This document shows, one piece after another, positions 62,555-64,000 of a DNA stretch of 64,000 nucleotides. The DNA is from CAWGMT01 sp963823675. GTDB lineage: Bacteria > Planctomycetota > Planctomycetia > Isosphaerales > Isosphaeraceae. Below the pieces are notes generated by a model. That model did not search any database and had not been told where the DNA came from. It saw only the letters and a program-made list of their open reading frames with translations. Both the position numbers and the translations under genes were made by a program. The DNA is taken from NCBI GenBank assembly GCA_963823675.1, contig CAWGMT010000013.1:1-64000 (forward strand). The letters are read 5' to 3'. Position 1 is the first letter of the stretch, and each line of letters starts with the position of its first letter.

Positions 62555-64000
62555 ATGATCAGGCATATCGGAATCCTGTTGGTCCCGGTCAGTGACCGGG
62601 ATCGGGCGAGAGAATTGATCCATCGCGCCTTTTTGGGTTGGGCGTTGCTGGTGCTGGTGCCCGACTTGGCGTGCCCAGTCTGCGCTGCCCAGGATGCTGA
62701 CCTGATCCTTCATCACGGGCGGATCGTCACGGTCGATCGTGCGTTCTCGATTCGTCAGGCCCTGGCCGTCAAGGATGGCCGGATCCTCCGCGTCGGGACC
62801 GACGACGAGGTGCTCCCGGCACGCGGGCCGCGCACGACGCTCGTCGATCTCGGCGGCAAGATGGTCCTGCCCGGACTGATCGATTCCCACGTCCACCCGA
62901 CCGCCGCCAGCGTCGTCGAATTCGACCGTCCCATCCCGGAGATGGAGTCGATACCGGATGTGCTCGATTACATTCACGAGCGAGCTCGCGCGCTTGGGCC
63001 TGGAAAGTGGGTCATCGTGCGCCAGGTGTTCATCACGCGACTGAAGGAGCAGCGATACCCGACCCGCGATGAGCTGGATCAGGCGGCGCCCCGGAACCCC
63101 GTCCTCTTCGCGACCGGTCCCGATGCCTCGCTGAGCACCCTGGCGCTCCAGGAATGCGGGATCGACAGGAAGTTCCGGGTCGAGGGCCCTGGCAAGGTCG
63201 AACGAGACCCGCGCACCGGCGAGCCGACCGGAATTCTGCGCAACTGTGCGCGTTATATCAAGGCATCGGAATCCGACAAGGTACCCAGCGCGGCGGAGCA
63301 GGACCGCCTGCTCCTGGCGCTTTTCTGCGATTACAACAGCGTCGGAATCACGGCCGTCATCGACCGCGACGCCGCGCCGGACGCGATCGATCGCTATGAG
63401 CGGCTGCACGCGGCCGGTGGCGCTCAATGTTCGCCTGGGCATCTCGCGGCACGTCGAGACGCTGGGGCCGCTGGAAAAGGTCGTCGCCGACATCCACGAA
63501 GTGGCCAAGCACCCGCTGGTTCGCGGCGGGCCGCGGCTGCGGATCATCGGGATCAAGACCTATCTCGATGGAGGCATGCTCACCGGCAGCGCGTATATGC
63601 TCGAGCCCTGGGGCAAGAGCCGGATTTACGCGATCGACGATCCCAACTATCGGGGCGTGCTGTTCATCCCGCCGGAGCGCCTGGTGCCGATCGTGCGGGC
63701 CGCGGTCGAGTCGGGTTTGCAGTTCACCGCGCACAGCGTCGGCGACGGCGCGGTCACGGCCCTGATCGACGCCTATGACGAGGTCAATCGCACAACGCCG
63801 GTCCGCGCGACGCGTCCCTGTGTGACCCATTCCAACTTCATGAGCCGTGAGGCGATCGACAAAGCGGCCCGGCTGGGTGTCGTTGTCGACATCCAGCCGG
63901 CCTGGCTCTACCTCGACACCCGGGCCCTGGCCGCCCAGTTCGGTTACGACCGGCTTCGCTACTTTCAGCCGCTCCAGAGCCTTTTCCAGGCCGGAGTAAT
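62555..64000 (+). CDS. Amidohydrolase, YtcJ-like, partial (one frameshift)
   Basis: The gene runs off the window. ATG 62555 gives a hydrophobic N-terminal segment (FLGWALLVLVPDLACPVCAA), probably an export signal. The amidohydrolase begins ADLILHHGRIVTVDRAFSIRQALAVKDGRILRVGTDDEVL. The metal motif is PGLIDSHVHP, and GPDASLSTLALQECGI follows. The frame shifts near 63415; the continuation VRLGISRHVETLGPLEKVV...IGIKTYLDGGMLTGSAYM, FTAHSVGDGAVTALIDAYDEVN is clear in another frame. This is the amidohydrolase_3/YtcJ branch; the substrate is unknown. Confidence 0.85.

Overview
The window looks like a chromosomal segment of a planctomycete, probably of the Isosphaeraceae/Gemmatales type. The GC content is high. 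Family content includes a PEP-CTERM protein, Uma2 proteins, a decayed giant Ser/Thr kinase with its characteristic TPR tail, a TIR-STAND-sulfatase-modifying-factor protein, a GxxExxY protein, Omp85 and FadL outer-membrane proteins and several very long hydrophobic mannosyltransferase-like proteins. This placement rests on family content only.

Layout. 0-2.5 kb: a decayed IS91-like element (HUH transposase plus tyrosine recombinase) with 35-36 bp terminal inverted repeats, then a tRNA 3' fragment. 3.2-6.8 kb: a GntR / ABC ATPase / LRR-permease operon with an apparently leaderless, self-overlapping promoter-operator. 7.2-11.3 kb: a YCII protein, a truncated REP-associated transposase, an ArsR/SRPBCC pair, a kinase pseudogene with its catalytic domain deleted, and a PEP-CTERM protein. 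12-17 kb: a duplicated Uma2 block flanking a YdeI-like gene, and a broken metallophosphatase. 17.8-34 kb: sugar-phosphate isomerase and ROK kinase, four large membrane glycosyltransferase-like genes, an anti-sigma-like protein, an M23 peptidase, and a HEPN two-gene module. 34-44 kb: an MFS pair, an Omp85 protein, a methyltransferase, a TOPRIM-like DUF4276 plus AAA ATPase module, and a prolyl oligopeptidase. 44-49 kb: a gene-poor, repeat-rich zone with REP palindromes, a 252-bp tandem array, two template-repeat-like segments and small gene pairs. 49-55 kb: a giant TIR-STAND-FGE gene interrupted by an intervening-sequence-like cassette, next to a truncated HRDC gene fused to a template-repeat end. 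55.8-64 kb: FadL, a HAD phosphatase, a cysteine-less thioredoxin-like protein, a TPR protein, an unknown protein and a partial YtcJ-type amidohydrolase.

Main find. The 44-55 kb region reads as a decaying diversity-generating retroelement (DGR) neighbourhood. It has a conflict-type receptor/effector (TIR, STAND NTPase, C-type-lectin-fold FGE tail), an HRDC accessory gene cut off exactly where a 21-nt template-repeat 3' end begins, and two adenine/AAC-rich RGGAFNN-type segments. No reverse transcriptase is visible in the window. Inside the effector gene sits a roughly 750-bp cassette that keeps the host reading frame open, carries its own four-helix-bundle S23/IVP gene in another frame, and has G-rich and C-rich ends that could pair. 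This resembles 23S rRNA intervening sequences, but in an mRNA.

Caution. About 18 reading frames are interrupted by single-base shifts, many in otherwise intact conserved genes. This fits long-read indel errors at least as well as pseudogenisation. Joined coordinates below are my reconstructions.
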